Assembly: GCA_003550325.1 (NCBI GenBank)
Contig: QKWP01000054.1
Span: 518,200-582,199, forward strand
Length of the DNA stretch: 64,000 nt
DNA from: Gigaspora rosea
Taxonomy: Eukaryota > Glomeromycota > Glomeromycetes > Diversisporales > Gigasporaceae
Direction of reading: 5' to 3'
Made by a program: the position numbers and the translations under genes. Of the stretch, positions 41,867 through 54,007 are shown in pieces. Positions within the stretch are counted from its first letter, which is position 1, and the number at the start of each line of letters is the position of its first letter. The notes below the pieces were generated by a model, which saw only the letters and a list, made by a program, of their open reading frames with translations, was not told the origin of the DNA and did not search any database.

Positions 41867-43110
41867 CTAGAAAAATGGCGGCGTTTTGTGGGCTGGCGCC
41901 CAATTCTTAGGCTTTAATTATTTAAAATTTTATAATTGATTTTAATTTTTAAAATTACATTAATAATAATTTATAAAGAAAGCAATCTTTGTTCTTCTAT
42001 TATTCTTTGCTGTAAACACATATTATGTCCTAATTTTTGTAATCTATCAAAAGAAAAGGCAGTATCAAAAAGAGGATCATTTAGGGTATGAATTCTTATT
42101 TCCAAGATTTATTACGGCATGTGGCAGTGTTAAGCCTTGTGACTTATGAATTGTAATTGCCCAAGCAAGGCATAGAGAAAACTGCATACGAGAGCAAGTT
42201 CCCAATTTTCCCTTCCAAGTATATTTATTGGGCCTAATCGGTACTATAATACATGATTATTGCTTGGGTAGAGAGCATCGGACCTGTATAGTTGTCCATT
42301 CGAAGCAAGGTTACAGTAGGTAACGAAGGCGGTGTTCTTCATAGCTCATAAATAATATCAACAGCTGTATACATTGTTCCATTTACCAATCCTTGATTTG
42401 TCCAAATATTAGAAGCATTATATGGGCTCTGATTGATAAAAATAGAAGAGGTTCAAAACCATTTGTGAATTCAGAAAGTGCATTTTTAGCACCAGTGTCA
42501 CTATGTACAGTTTTAATTTTAGAAATAATTGTTTTAGTTTGGAAATATGATACTCATCCACTGTTAATAGCCGAATGGCATTTTTGAATGAGATCTTTTA
42601 TTAGTGATACTAATATGTAGACCCTATTATTAATCAATTGCCATCCCGTAAATGCAAAAGTTAATAATGAAATATTTTCTGTTCCGGTATGTCCCTGTAA
42701 TGTCTAATTTGAATACTTTATTAAACTAGGAATAAACCTTACGGCCCGCTTTTGAGATATCATATTACTGTGATGCGTATATTGGAAATACAGCCTCCAA
42801 TAGCATATTTTGATTTTGCGGAAAAGTTTGACGTAAATGTTCATGTTATATATATTGTATATAGAATTTTATAACGATATATTATATATATATAGTTATT
42901 AAATAATATTTGTACGTATGTACCCTTAACGCTGTTTCCTACATTTGTACGTTCGTCTTGATTTGTATTCTTCTCTAACTGGCGTTTACGATGAGTTTGT
43001 CTCTTTTATGACTCGCTTTTTCTATATGCTAATTGCTGTTCCTGAGCCATCGAACTTTTTTTGTCTTCTATTTTCATTTTTTATTGCGATCTGCTCAGGT
43101 GTTTAAGTTC
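41867..43110 (-). mobile_element. Helitron remnant, minus strand
   Basis: A Pif1-type helicase C terminus (41971-42585) lies downstream of a short basic N-terminal-like stretch (about 43105-42930: MAQEQQLAYRKSES, then RKRQLEKNTNQ, with a stop between them). This order fits a Helitron Rep/helicase gene from which most of the middle is gone. The 3' side of the helicase shows a GC-rich hairpin-capable segment (GGGCGCCAGCCC; also GGCG..CGCC) and then CTAG at 41870-41867 followed by T. This matches the Helitron rule of hairpin plus CTRR inserted before T. The 5' TC end was not located. Confidence 0.6.
41971..42585 (-). pseudogene. Pif1-family helicase C terminus (Helitron)
   Basis: Minus-strand reading in fragments: RLLTVDEYHISKLKQLF, a piece ending AHIM, then ASNIWTNQGLVNGTMYTAVDI (about 42408-42350), TPPSLPTVTLLRMDNYTGPM, VPIRPNKYTWKGKLG, and AWAITIHKSQGLTLPHAVIN (about 42160-42100). 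It ends DRLQKLGHNMCLQQRII near 42010 with TAA at 41973-41971. WAITIHKSQGLTL is helicase motif VI-like Pif1 sequence, and GLVNGTMYTAVDIIY and YTGP are also family landmarks. At least three stops or shifts break it, which is why no long frame is seen. No Walker A motif remains. Confidence 0.7.
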
Positions 43111-43790
43111 ACTTTTGCATTTTAAAATTTATCAAATTGAAAGAATTTACAATACGATTAACCACTATAAAATTCTTCAAATGTAATATTCCGTATTTTA
43201 TGATAAGCTTTATACAGTAATAAGCTTTTTACATAATTAACTATCGATTTTTTTTTTTTTTTTTTTTTTTACATACAATATCGTAATTTAATAATAATAA
43301 AATAAATATAAGCTTTAAAAGCCCGTTATCTTATTTTGGACTAAGAACTTGGTATCCAGATATTTAACCTGGTTTAGGTTTAATTTTTGGATACAAACAA
43401 CTTATAATCTGGATCAGTTGAACCGGGAACTGGACATTTTCGAAAATTTCGCAGTGTAAGACTTGAAAAGCTTCCACCTCGCTTCCCTCAGCTCCAGCCA
43501 ATAAAAATTAAGATATCTGAAGATAATATAATAAAATAGAATAAAATAGATGTCGTTAGGAGTTATAACCTTTCGAGTAAAAAAATTAATCGGGTACGAC
43601 CACTATGCAATTTTATCATTATAAATTTACAAAATTAATAAGCTTAATAACAATATATATTTATAAATTTACTAAAACTACAAATGGTATTCAACACCAA
43701 AAGTTGTATGAATCCTTTTAAAACCATATTATACGTACAGTACAAACAAAATTTTAACTTTTTGATATCAACCTTAAATTTTAGTATATA

Positions 43791-43987
43791 CAAGTTACTC
43801 TCGTTATAGTGAACTCTCGATATAGTGAAGACTAATTAAAATCTCGATATAGTGAAGTTGGACCCAAAGCCAGTCTATATAAAATTCTCTCGATATAGTG
43901 AATTTACTAATAAACTCTCGATATAGTGAATTTTTTAAAAATTTTTATTAATGGAACCGACCACTTCACTATAACGAGTTTGACTTG
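43791..43987. mobile_element. pogo/Tc1-type MITE, 197 bp, TA duplication
   Basis: Ends CAAGTTACTCTCGTTATAGT and its inverse ACTATAACGAGTTTGACTTG are flanked by TA on both sides (43789-43790, 43988-43989). Inside, CTCTCGATATAGTGAA recurs four times in direct order. CAGTnnAAnTCTCnnTATAGTGAA-like ends are typical of pogo-family elements. Non-coding. It lies about 500 bp upstream of the F-box-like gene. Confidence 0.8.
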
Positions 43988-43989
43988 TA

Positions 43990-44481
43990 GTAAAAATTAT
44001 ATATAGTGCTAATCATTACGAAAATTAAGTATTAATCCGATGTATATAATGCGGTAACTTTCAATAAGAAAAGTCAATAGAATAATAATAACAGTAAATG
44101 ACGCAATTTATAATATATAAGTCGCAGTATGTTACGATAAAAAAAATAAGGTTAAAATTCGTGTACACGTGACATATGCATCACATATCAGATTGAATCA
44201 CAATGAATACGTAATCGGACGATGTGATCCGTATCCTGTTTAAAAAAGTGCATGTACTCCGAAACAACGGATTTTCTTTTTAAGTTATATAGATTCATGT
44301 TAACATTATACGTAATAAAATAGAAATAGTAATGTCTTTGTTTTATAAAAAAAATTTTTAATGATTGGAAAAAATATATATATAAGTCACGTTTATCGAA
44401 AATTTGTATAAAAAAAAAAATTCAAAATATAAAAATAAAATAAAATAAAAAAAAAAAAATAAAAAAAAAAAATAAAAATAA
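43990..44481. other. Upstream region of the F-box-like gene
   Basis: AT-rich with no competing gene. A run of A with few T (44408-44480) ends directly at the ATG. The minus-strand frame 44358-44570 is a Phe-rich reading of that A run. No clear TATA or other motif can be singled out. Confidence 0.4.
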
Positions 44482-45211
44482 ATGGAAACAATTCCAAATG
44501 AACTCTTGATCCAAATTTTAAGGCATGTCCTTCGAGTTACTAGGTAACTAGTGATTTCTGAAAAGTACATTTAAACGAATCAATCTCTTTTAAGAAAAAT
44601 TTTTTTTAATTCTTTTTATTTTTTTATTTTTATTTTTTTTTACATTTTCGAAATTCGATCTTTTTCTTTAATCAAAGTTTTAAGAGATTGATACAACTTC
44701 GAAGAACTTGTAAAGAATGGAATAATCTAATTCCAGCGGCTTGTAAAGATGAAGTCTGTGAATTTTATAAGAAATGGAAATTTCGTCGGGACAAAGTCAG
44801 TCAAGTTCCTAATTCCTTAAAATATATACTTAAAAAAAAATGTAGTCTTTCTAAAATATTTACCAAAATCAATTTTTTTTTTTCATAATTTAATACTAAA
44901 CCTCGAAGCAAGATCCACTATATGAAGATTTACTTCCTTGTAAAAGCTACGATTACTTCAAATTTAAATTTAGAGATGAAACATATTTAGTTCCAAATGA
45001 CAATGATATTGAAAGATTTAGATCAGATGCATTTATTAAACAAAAAATTTATGTTGATGGGAGTTATTGGTCATTATTTACAAAATGGCATAATAAACCA
45101 TCTTCATATTGTTTATATGAAGAAGTTGTAGAATTAAAGAAAATTAAATATCTTTTATCTCCGGCTTGCATTATTTTTGAAGATATAGATGAATTAAAAA
45201 AAAGCAAGTAA
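44482..45211 (+). CDS. F-box-like protein, three exons
   Basis: Exon 1 is 44482-44543 (METIPNELLIQILRHVLRVT) and ends before GTAACT. Exon 2 starts at 44687 after ..TTAAGAG and reads LIQLRRTCKEWNNLIPAACK. Its 3' end is uncertain: 44795 (before GTCAGT) or 44804 (before GTTCCT), both phase 0. Exon 3 is 44909-45211 after ..CTCGAAG and reads QDPLYEDLLPCKSYDYFKFK to SPACIIFEDIDELKKSK. The N terminus (IPNELLIQIL..RTCKEWNNL) is an F-box pattern, which would link targets to SKP1/cullin ubiquitin ligases. At about 155-160 residues it is short, and there are no leucine-rich repeats. Introns have GT..AG ends and are T-rich. It is convergent with the peptidase gene. Such short F-box genes are numerous in Glomeromycotina. 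Confidence 0.65.
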
Positions 45212-45899
45212 TATAAAAGATAATAACTTAGATGATGTTATTAGATTATATAGATATGAATTTTTTAGTGTTAGATTGTATTGATGTTTAGATCGTATTG
45301 TATATTATATTATGTATTTTTGAGTTTTTTTTTTATAATATTGTATAATATGGTATTTGATAGTGATGTATTTTTATATTGTGTAATTTTTCGAGCTCAA
45401 AGCTATTTTTTTTTTGATAAATTAATAATAATAATTACATCTTTACTATTACAGTAAGAACAACATACGATTATTAAATATATTCGTAAGTCACTTTATT
45501 TATCATCATTATTGATTAAATATTTAAGGTTATAAAAAATTAAAACCAAAGTTTTTTTTTTGGAAAAAATAAGGAGTGCAATTAATTCAAATCCATCAAA
45601 TCCATTATGCAACTATACTTTCAATCTCCACATAATTATTCATCCTAAAAAAAACTTAAATTGATTTAAAAACTCAAACCAAAATTTATATAAACAAAAT
45701 TTACAAAAAAAAAATAAAATAAAATAAAATAAAATAAAAAAATAAAAGTAAATACATATACATGCATATACATATCTTATATATGCACGTAAATTATGTT
45801 ACAGATACTAAAATACCATCACGAAAACCTCACCCATAAGAAATGACATCATAATAGTTTTTGATCCAAGTTTATTCAAATTATGAAGCTTAAATATCT
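45212..45899. other. Intergenic region between convergent genes
   Basis: Shared 3' flank of the F-box-like gene (plus) and the peptidase gene (minus). It is AT-rich with T and A runs, and no terminator or gene can be defined. Confidence 0.4.
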
Positions 45900-47236
45900 C
45901 TACTCTTCATATAAATAATTTCTCAAATTTTTCATAGTTCCAAAATTAACGATTGCTTCCAAAGCAGTCTTTGATGTCTATTATCCAAACAATGAACATA
46001 TAAAGGATGAATAAATGTACATAATAAATCAAACAAAAGCAGGACATGACCATGATAGGTTGAGAAAAGGTAATAAAGATCATTGGCAGAATATAAAATG
46101 GACAATATTAAATGCCACAGAAAAAAAATTTTTCGTCAATATATATATAAGTCATAATATATATATTTTGTTTTTTTTTCAACCTATATATTGCAGATAA
46201 AAAAAAAAAAAAAACATACTATTCTAATAGCATCTTCGCTAACATTATCCAAAATATCACATGCCTGATGATAACAAGGATCTAAAGGAGCATTAGCAAT
46301 TCCACCAAATGCTTGTTGAGCATTTATGCTTTTTATTTCACTTGATCCAGTATAAAGACCACCTTTATTAAAAAAAACATTAAAGTTAAAATAAAATTAA
46401 TAAAATTCTTTATCGTATAAAACAAATAAATTAATTTACCCTTTCAAGATAAACAAGACATACCTGATGGAATACCGTTTTGAACGAACGGTAAAAAGTC
46501 ACTACCACTCAACATTTCAGAAATATCATAAGGTACTCGTAAATTGTCAAATACACTTTCTAACGTTTGTTGAATTTTTATTGACCCGTACCTTACGTCT
46601 GGTGGTGCATCCGAACCTTGCAGAACCTATATTAAAAACATAATCATAGAATTTACATATAACGTTAATAATACACAAATGAAAAAAAAAATCTTTAATG
46701 AAATAGATTTTTCTCACGAATGGTATATAATTCGGACTTCCTAACATATCAAAATTCAAATACATTGCAATATCTTTTTTCTCTTTACTTTTAATCAGTT
46801 CTCTAACAAAATGTCTTGATCCCCCTAATCCAATTTCCTCAGCTCCCCACCAAGCAAATACTAATCTATTCTTTGGTTTATATAATTGTTTTTCCAATGT
46901 TAAAAGAATCTGTAACAAAGTTGCAGATCCTGAAGCATTATCAACCATACCAGAACCGGCAGGAACAGAATCCAAATGGGCACCTAAAACTATTGTATTT
47001 TTTTTATTACCGTAATTATTTAAATAACATATAACATTAAATGTTTCGGTGACAAAAACTTTTGTGTAAGTAGTGATATTAATAGAGGATGATATTTTAA
47101 GTATTCGACCAAGTGAATTGGAAGCTGCGAGAACGGGTATATTCATTAAAGGATCTAAAGATTTAAACAAATAAAAAGACATTGAAAAAATATTTTTTTT
47201 ACAAATATACAACTATACAACTATATAAATTATTAT

Positions 47237-47278
<42 letters not shown>

Positions 47279-48376
47279 TACCTCCTTCTTTCCATTCAGG
47301 AATTCTCACTCGAACATAAGAAAGTTTTGTTTGATCTGGTGAATTATAAAAAACAACGGCAGACGCTTTATTCTGTGAAACCAATAAAACTTTTAGCCTT
47401 TAGATAACACACATTTAATAATTGGAAATAACGAAAAAAAAACTAAACGAGAAATAAACAAATACTTGTTCAGCTTTATATGCAGCGTCCCAAACACTGA
47501 AATTTCCAAATTGAATTAGAACAACTTTTCCTTGAACATTCCATTCAGTCTTATTTTCAAGAGGATCTTGTATTTCAACAACTTTTTGAGAAATTAAACT
47601 TGCTGCTTGACCACCATCTCGCATACCTATTTCAAATATATGAAAAATAAAAAACAAGAAACCTTTATAAGAATCGGTACAAAGTAAATTCTACAAAATT
47701 TTAACAAAAAAATGTTAAGATGGAAATTACTCACTCCAAAAATCAATACCCCCTTGAAACGCAACTATTTCATCAGGGCTACCAAAAGAAACGTTCAACT
47801 CTGCCTCTTTTTCCTTTTCCCAAATAGGTGCTTTAAAATATTGCAATTTAACATCACAATTTGTTTTGTTAATTAAATTACTAATAATATATTCAGCTGA
47901 TGCATTATATCCATCAGTTATTGAACGAGAGTTTCTAGTTGAATTTTTTGCAATTTCATTTAATGCTTTTAAATGGGAAAATATTTTTGGTGATAGATCT
48001 GTAGGCCAAGGTTCAACCTCGTAAGCTTTTATTTAAACCAATTTTGAAAAAAAAAGTTAAAAAAAAAATTATTATTATAATCAAATTTTAATAGAATAGA
48101 CGGACGAAATTAGCTTACGAGTATTATGCGGTACGAATATGACAAATAAGGCAAATGCAATAACTAATAGAAGAATTGCAATGAGTCCAAATGGAAATCT
48201 CCTAGGACGACTCTCACTTTCACCCATATCCAGCGGTTCTTAAATATAAAATCCATCATAATCAAAAAAAAAAAAAAAATAACATAATTGAACAAATATA
48301 CTGAGAAGGATGCAAAATTACCAATAATATCATCATTCCTAACATTCCTAAGCAAAGGAGATTGTTCAGTAGCCAT
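45900..48376 (-). CDS. Membrane-anchored M28 zinc aminopeptidase, nine exons
   Basis: Exons on the minus strand: 48376-48322, 48238-48119, 48025-47735, 47626-47466, 47372-47282, 47154-46718, 46626-46464, 46362-46220, 45977-45900. They sum to 1,539 nt (512 residues); every junction has GT..AG and keeps frame. Residues 1-33 are cytosolic. FGLIAILLLVIAFALFVIFV (about 35-54) is a signal anchor, making it type II. A protease-associated (PA) region follows (GKVVLIQFGNFSVWDAAYKA). M28 zinc ligands and catalytic Glu are present: LGAHLDSVPAGSG (His, Asp-x), MVDNASG (Asp), WWGAEEIGLGG (Glu-Glu), NFDMLGSPN (Asp), and a C-terminal CYHQACD (His). This fits vacuolar/secretory aminopeptidase Y-like enzymes that trim N-terminal residues. 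Several Asn-x-Ser/Thr sites support a lumenal position. Intron 5 holds a TA microsatellite (47240-47272). No defect is seen. Confidence 0.9.
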
Positions 48377-50055
48377 TTTTTTTGTAAAGCAAAGAAATAT
48401 CAAATATGAAATCAAATATGAAAATCCATTTAAAGAATTTATAAATTTTAAATTTTTTTAAATTTTGTAATTATTAAAGTACATAATTAAGTGTTACAAT
48501 GATCGTGAATTTTAAAAAAAAACTTTATGTGATGTGAAGATCCGAAAATCCTGAATTTAAACCCGTGATAGAAAAAACGTGGGGAAATAGTTTTCTCGAT
48601 TTACGTAAACATATCGATATGCAGATATGTCAAAGCCTCGTTCCAAATTAATTAAGAAAAAAGAATCAAGTGTTTGATAACATGATTTTGTACTAATATA
48701 CATGATTGTAATACAATGATTACAAATTTAACACAAATTTGTTCTAAACTCTATTTTTTTTTTTTTTTTACGATCAACTTGAGTTTTTGAAAGTTTTTGA
48801 ACACCAATTATCATCAATATTCACTCATTTTGTTTCAATTTTATTCATCTTAAAGTTAATTTACGTAATTATACATATCATATCAGATATTTTCTAAATT
48901 CGTTTGATAAAAGCTCAAAGAATTTTAAAGTTATTCGATTTTTGGTGTTACTTTATCAAGTCATATAAATAAATGATATTACATAATGATAAATTAATAC
49001 TTATTAGGGTAAAAGTTATATAATAATAATGTACTTACGTATTAAATGATAATAGTGATTAAAGTAATAATTGTCCGTAGCATGGTACTAGCATGGTGGC
49101 GACATTTCATTCTGTCTTAATGACTCAATATTTCTAATTGCCATTATCAGATATCAAATATTTGATTAAATTTCATTCTCACGTGATTTACACAACCTAT
49201 TTTAAATTTATCTTGGTTATACCTCTTATCTGTTATATAAGTATTATTATACGATTCGTTCCAAAAGTATTTATAAATTTTTGTAGGCGCAAATTTGGCG
49301 TAAGATCCTGAAAATCGTATGAAGATTATTGAAAATTCGTATTACAATTTATTGGTGCACATGATTAAACACATTTTAGTGATATAGATTTAAAACTGAT
49401 TTAAAACTCGGTCCTATTTAATAAACCTCTTGAAATAATATAAATTTATATAATTAATATTTATTTATATAAATGATAAGATAGACTCAATATCTATATT
49501 ATTATTTTTTTCTTAACCACTTATATAAATTACAATATACCTTATAAGTTTGCTTTTTAATAAAATATAAAAATAAATTATTTTGAAACTTTTTACACTA
49601 TTGCAAAAAAAAGCAATTATTGTATTATTATTGAAAAAAAATTTACAAATTACTAGTATCTAATGTTCTATAAAAAGTTTATTTAGTAGAAATATAGTAA
49701 TACTAATAATCATTACTAAGTATAGATTATTGGTACAAAATATATTAATATAACTAGGAACCGGAAAACCGGTATAATTCTGGAGCATAAATACTGATGA
49801 AAGACTAGACTCAGCCCTGAAAAATCTGGTTATCATTATGTCACCGATTAATTTTTTTAGGAGCGTTTATAGACGGAAAATGCCGAAACTACGTTTTTGA
49901 TATTTCCATTACTGTATAAATGCATCAAAAATCACAATTTCAGTACCAAAAGCGCATAAAATTCACTTCGCTCCGAAAAACAAGTTAAAACGATTTAATT
50001 TAATTGATATAATTGATAATCCGTTTCCGAATGAGATAACCATATATGACCATAT
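48377..50055. other. Upstream region of the peptidase gene and spacer, no gene
   Basis: No credible coding frame. 48377-48600 is the likely promoter region of the minus-strand peptidase gene. Farther on the DNA is AT-rich. Around 49860-49990 a short stretch with CATTACTG and TTCACTTCGCTCCGAAAAAC has no recognised identity. Confidence 0.45.
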
Positions 50056-50315
50056 ATAGAGGTCGGCTAAAGCGGAGCGAGTTTTGATTGTCTACATGCA
50101 CGATGTCGATCACGTGAATGATTATCGATTTTGCATATCGATCATGTGCATGAATATGACCAATCACATTTCGCTAAAAACTTAATACCATTCGCTAAAA
50201 ACTTAATAATTTTCATAATCTTTTCATTAAAAACGATAAAAAAAAAAAAACTTGATCCGATAATTTTTTTATATCGAAAAATAAATCAAATACGATTTTT
50301 ATTTTTATTACTTTG

Positions 50316-50838
50316 TTAAATTAGATTTGTAATTCCATGACAATAACAATATCCAACCTGAAACGTTCCACTAGCGTCACCAATCTCTGCAGATTTTTGA
50401 TAATAAATAAATGCCTTACGTTCATCCTTTTCAACTCCAATTCCTTCATCATAACAATATCCAACCTGAAATGTTCCACTAGCGTCACCCATCTCTGCAG
50501 ATTTTTGATAATAAATGAATGCCTTATGTTCATCCTTTTCAACTCCAATTTCTTCTTCATGACAGACAACAACGAAATATACTCCATAAGATTCATTCAT
50601 TTTTGCAGATTTTTGGTAATAATTGAATGCTTTGTGTTCATTCTTTCGAACCCATTTACCATAACGATAGCAACTCGCAAGAATGATTTGAATCGTAGGA
50701 TTGGTTTGATCATCTAAGCAAAAATCGATAATATTTACTGGATTTTGCTGTTTTTTTTATTAGAAATTGTTCTAATGTTTCAAGAATAGATTTAGAATTT
50801 TTGCCTTTCAATTTTTTTTCATTATAGAGATTACACAT
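50316..50838 (-). pseudogene. Sel1-repeat gene, left-arm copy, frameshifted
   Basis: Mirror copy of 54008-54529. From ATG 50838 the sequence follows the same protein, but an extra base in the A run (AAAAAAACAGC in place of AAAAAAAAGC, near 50745-50755) shifts the frame. Frame returns for the last 94 residues (50600-50316), which hold Sel1 units such as VEKDEHKAFIYYQKSAEMGD. Sel1 units form a helical solenoid for protein binding. The copy points away from the transposase, out of the element. The plus-strand frame 50337-50717 and a second minus frame here are shadows. Confidence 0.75.
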
Positions 50839-51502
50839 GTCTTAACCCCCAAGTAACCTGTAAGTTCTCGGAGTCTACCCAGATTTCATTTAGAAAACTT
50901 CTTTTAAATTGTTATCTTTTAAATACAACTGGGTAATATTGTTGGTTATTTGAGAAATATCTGATGAACTGTTGATTTTTTCGAATATTATTATTGTAAT
51001 TTGACATTTTGACGCAAGAAAAGAATAGAGTTTGAAATGTAAGTTATGTATTACATTGCGCAATGTACTGTATGTACGTACAATTTATATTCTTTAAAAG
51101 CTACATAATACATATATTTATTATTTTCGATTCCAATCTATATCATAAAAAAAAAAAAAACTAGCATGCTACTAAGCTAAATTTCCAAAAAGTTTAACAG
51201 GAAAAAAATATTTTCTTTTACAAGAAATCGCCTATATTTTCCATGGTCCTTTTGGTTCTAACTTAAAAAAAGAAGAATGCGTAGGTACCGGACTCTACAA
51301 AGTTTACCAACATGAACACACCATTAACAATGATTTTTCCCGAGGAAGCCACTATATTACTGAGGAAAAATTTCAACAATTAAAGAAATACAAACTTGAA
51401 CCTAGTGATATGATTATAAGTTTTACGGATTAAAATTAATTGTTGAAAAACAGATTCATCGAACAGAATGGACTAAACCTTACCTAACAACCCTTTTTTT
51501 TT

Positions 51503-53460
51503 TTATACAGTATAAATCGAAAGAATCAGATTCAAAGAACCCTCCAGCCTAGCAACAAAAGCCTCTGCTTCCTCAGCACCACCTCTTTCTTCAACACTCC
51601 AATATTTCTCATGCATTTTTTCAGTTAGCTCATTCACGGCATGTCGTCTATTTTCTGTTTTTTTTTCTTCTTCACTTCGTCCTAATACCTCCACAGTTAC
51701 TAATTCACGACGTTCGTACACTACAAAGCCACTTTCTTCAAATGTTTCTTGAAACATTTTCCAGGCTTTAGCAGTTAATAATTGGTTAGTACCATAGGTG
51801 TGCTCGTGAAATATATGTTTGCATGGCAAAAGATATCTAATACGAAACGTGCAGCAACAATTCAACGAAGTAAGCCCTAGCGCACCTTTACTCTTTGCTA
51901 ATCTATCAGTTACTGCACAAGCCTCCTTTACAAGCATTAGTTGTATGGGGTAAGGGAATTTACAAATTTCTTCAACAATTTTGTCATCAATTCCATAAAC
52001 TGATACTTTTTTTGAGCGAAAATCAAAAGTGACAGCTTCGGCATTGATTTTTTTTTTAAAATTGAGAGCAACAACCTTATGAGCCGCACCAATCAGCCCA
52101 TGCAAGTGAGACATTGTTCTTTTTAACTTACTGTGAAACGACTCCAATGCATTGGTGGATGTGACCTGAAGTAAGAGTGGGGAACGGCATCGTGCCCAAA
52201 GGGCACACTAGTGAGTATTTTTTAAATAGTTTCATTGAATGTAGTTTCGAATAGCAGGGACCGGACAAGTTTTAATAGCCTCCTGAATAAGTTGTTTATA
52301 TCCTATTTTTGTGTTTTTATTCATAGCCGCAACCATAGCTTTTCGAGTTCCATCTTTATAGATTCTTGAAATCCATGTATGCAACAAATGAACAATGCAA
52401 AATAAAATATCACACCTTTGTTCACTTGCGTTACTACCGGGAAAGGCTTGCTTTATACTATTAACCTCGGTACTGCTTTGGTCAATTAAAATATGTCGGG
52501 GGGGTCCAATGCCGACATTTACTTCAGATTAATTGTAGTGCTTTTGCGATAGTTAAGCTATCCTCAGTACATACAAAGAAATGGAATCCGCTTTCCCAAC
52601 ATCCATAATCATCGCGAATGTATAATGTGAAAAGCTTCCAGTCATGTTTATTCGTTTTATGGGTAGAGTCCATTAATGTAAGCCAGCCGTGGTGTTGAAG
52701 CTTTTCTATTTGTCTAGGATTCATAAAAACTACACCTTCCATATGTTTTACCTTTTCTCCTTCTGATCTTTGAGAAACATGATAATATTCGGCATAATAA
52801 CCTTGACCTTATAGGTACAACAAAGTCTCAGATATGTCCACCCTTAAGCTTGCATTACCTATCAAATAAACGTTCATAGGTCCTTGAATTTTATATTTAA
52901 TATTCGACACCTCTTTTCGCCTTAAATATTCAATACTATCGTCTAATTCTAGTGCATTTTTCCCGTATTCTTTGACTGCGCTAGTAATTGCCGCGGATTT
53001 ATAATTTTTAACTGCCTCATTTGTAACTAAAGTCTGAATAGTACTCGAACGCTTAAGCATATCTCTTTCGTCTAATGTATATGTGTAATCTGGTGAATCT
53101 TTGAATCGTTCAACCAGAACCATTCTGGTGGAAGCGGACCATGTTACTTTAATTTTTGCTTCACAAGCACCAGCTGGTCGAACCTTAGTTTTTCTTCGCT
53201 TATCATCTGGAATACCTTCTTGACGTGTACTCGAGTTTTGATGTTTCATCAAACAGCAAATATAAATTTTCCAATAATCACCATTTTGAAGTTTATTCGA
53301 ACTAAATTGAGTCCATATATTTGTGACCAAAGGCTACAAGTTGTTATCGAACTCTTCATCCGGTACTTCAAAAGAATTCGTTACGTTAAAAAAAAGAGAG
53401 CGTATCTCATTAATAGTATTATTACTATTATTTGAGGTGTTAAGTTCATTCTCTTTGTTT
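51503..53460 (-). pseudogene. FAR1/MULE transposase with SWIM finger, broken
   Basis: Coding starts before 53330: the frame is open to about 53460 with an in-frame TAG near 53340. Order: FAR1-like DNA-binding region (YWKIYICCLMKHQNSSTRQE; then CEAKIKVTWSASTRMVLVER), and MULE core with WLTLMDSTHKTNKHDWKLFT (first Asp). After a frameshift near 52510 comes RHILIDQSSTEVNSIKQAFP (second Asp) and CDILFCIVHLLHTW. After a TGA near 52230 comes QVTSTNALESFHSKLKRTMS (third acidic residue, Glu). A SWIM finger, CCCTFRIRYLLPCKHIFHEH, lies at about 51860-51800. The acidic C terminus ends at 51503. All three catalytic residues survive, but stops and shifts make it inactive. Confidence 0.85.
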
Positions 53461-54007
53461 ATAATTATTAAAAAAAAACTCCTTTCAAAAAAAAAAGGTA
53501 AGCAACCCGCTTTCGGCCCTTTTGTTATAAATTTTTTTTTTGCTTGTGTATTAAAAAACCCCGTTTCCTTTTGACTTGTTCTTTTGGTTATTTTTTACGA
53601 TATGCGTATATATATTTTTTACTTTTGTTGTTAAAAAAAATATAAGAAAATAAGATAAAGTCCTTCAAAAAAAAAGGTAAAACCGATACTTGTTTTTTCA
53701 ATAAAAAAAAAATGCATTACCTACCAGTGATAAATAAAGATTTGCAGACTATTCACATGATCGTACAGTACATTGCGCAATGTAATACATAACTTACATT
53801 TCAAACTCTATTCTTTTCTTGCGTCAAAAAGTCAAATTACAATAATATATTCGAAAAAATCAACAGTTCATCAGATATTTCTCAAATAACCAACAATATT
53901 ACCCAGTTGTATTTAAAAGATAACAATTTAAAAGAAGTTTTCTAAATGAAATCTGGGTAGACTCCTAGAACTTACAGGTTACTTGGGGGTTCCTGTTCAT
54001 TAAAGAA

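Noticed and set aside
44358-44570. Phe-rich minus-strand frame upstream of the F-box-like gene
   Set aside because: It is a reading of an A-rich run and overlaps exon 1 antisense.
46015-46200. 61-codon plus-strand frame
   Set aside because: It lies in the last intron of the M28 peptidase gene, antisense, with no family motif.
47199-47384. Separate minus-strand gene of 61 codons with a run of Ile-Tyr
   Set aside because: It is exon 5 of the peptidase read into its intron's TA microsatellite.
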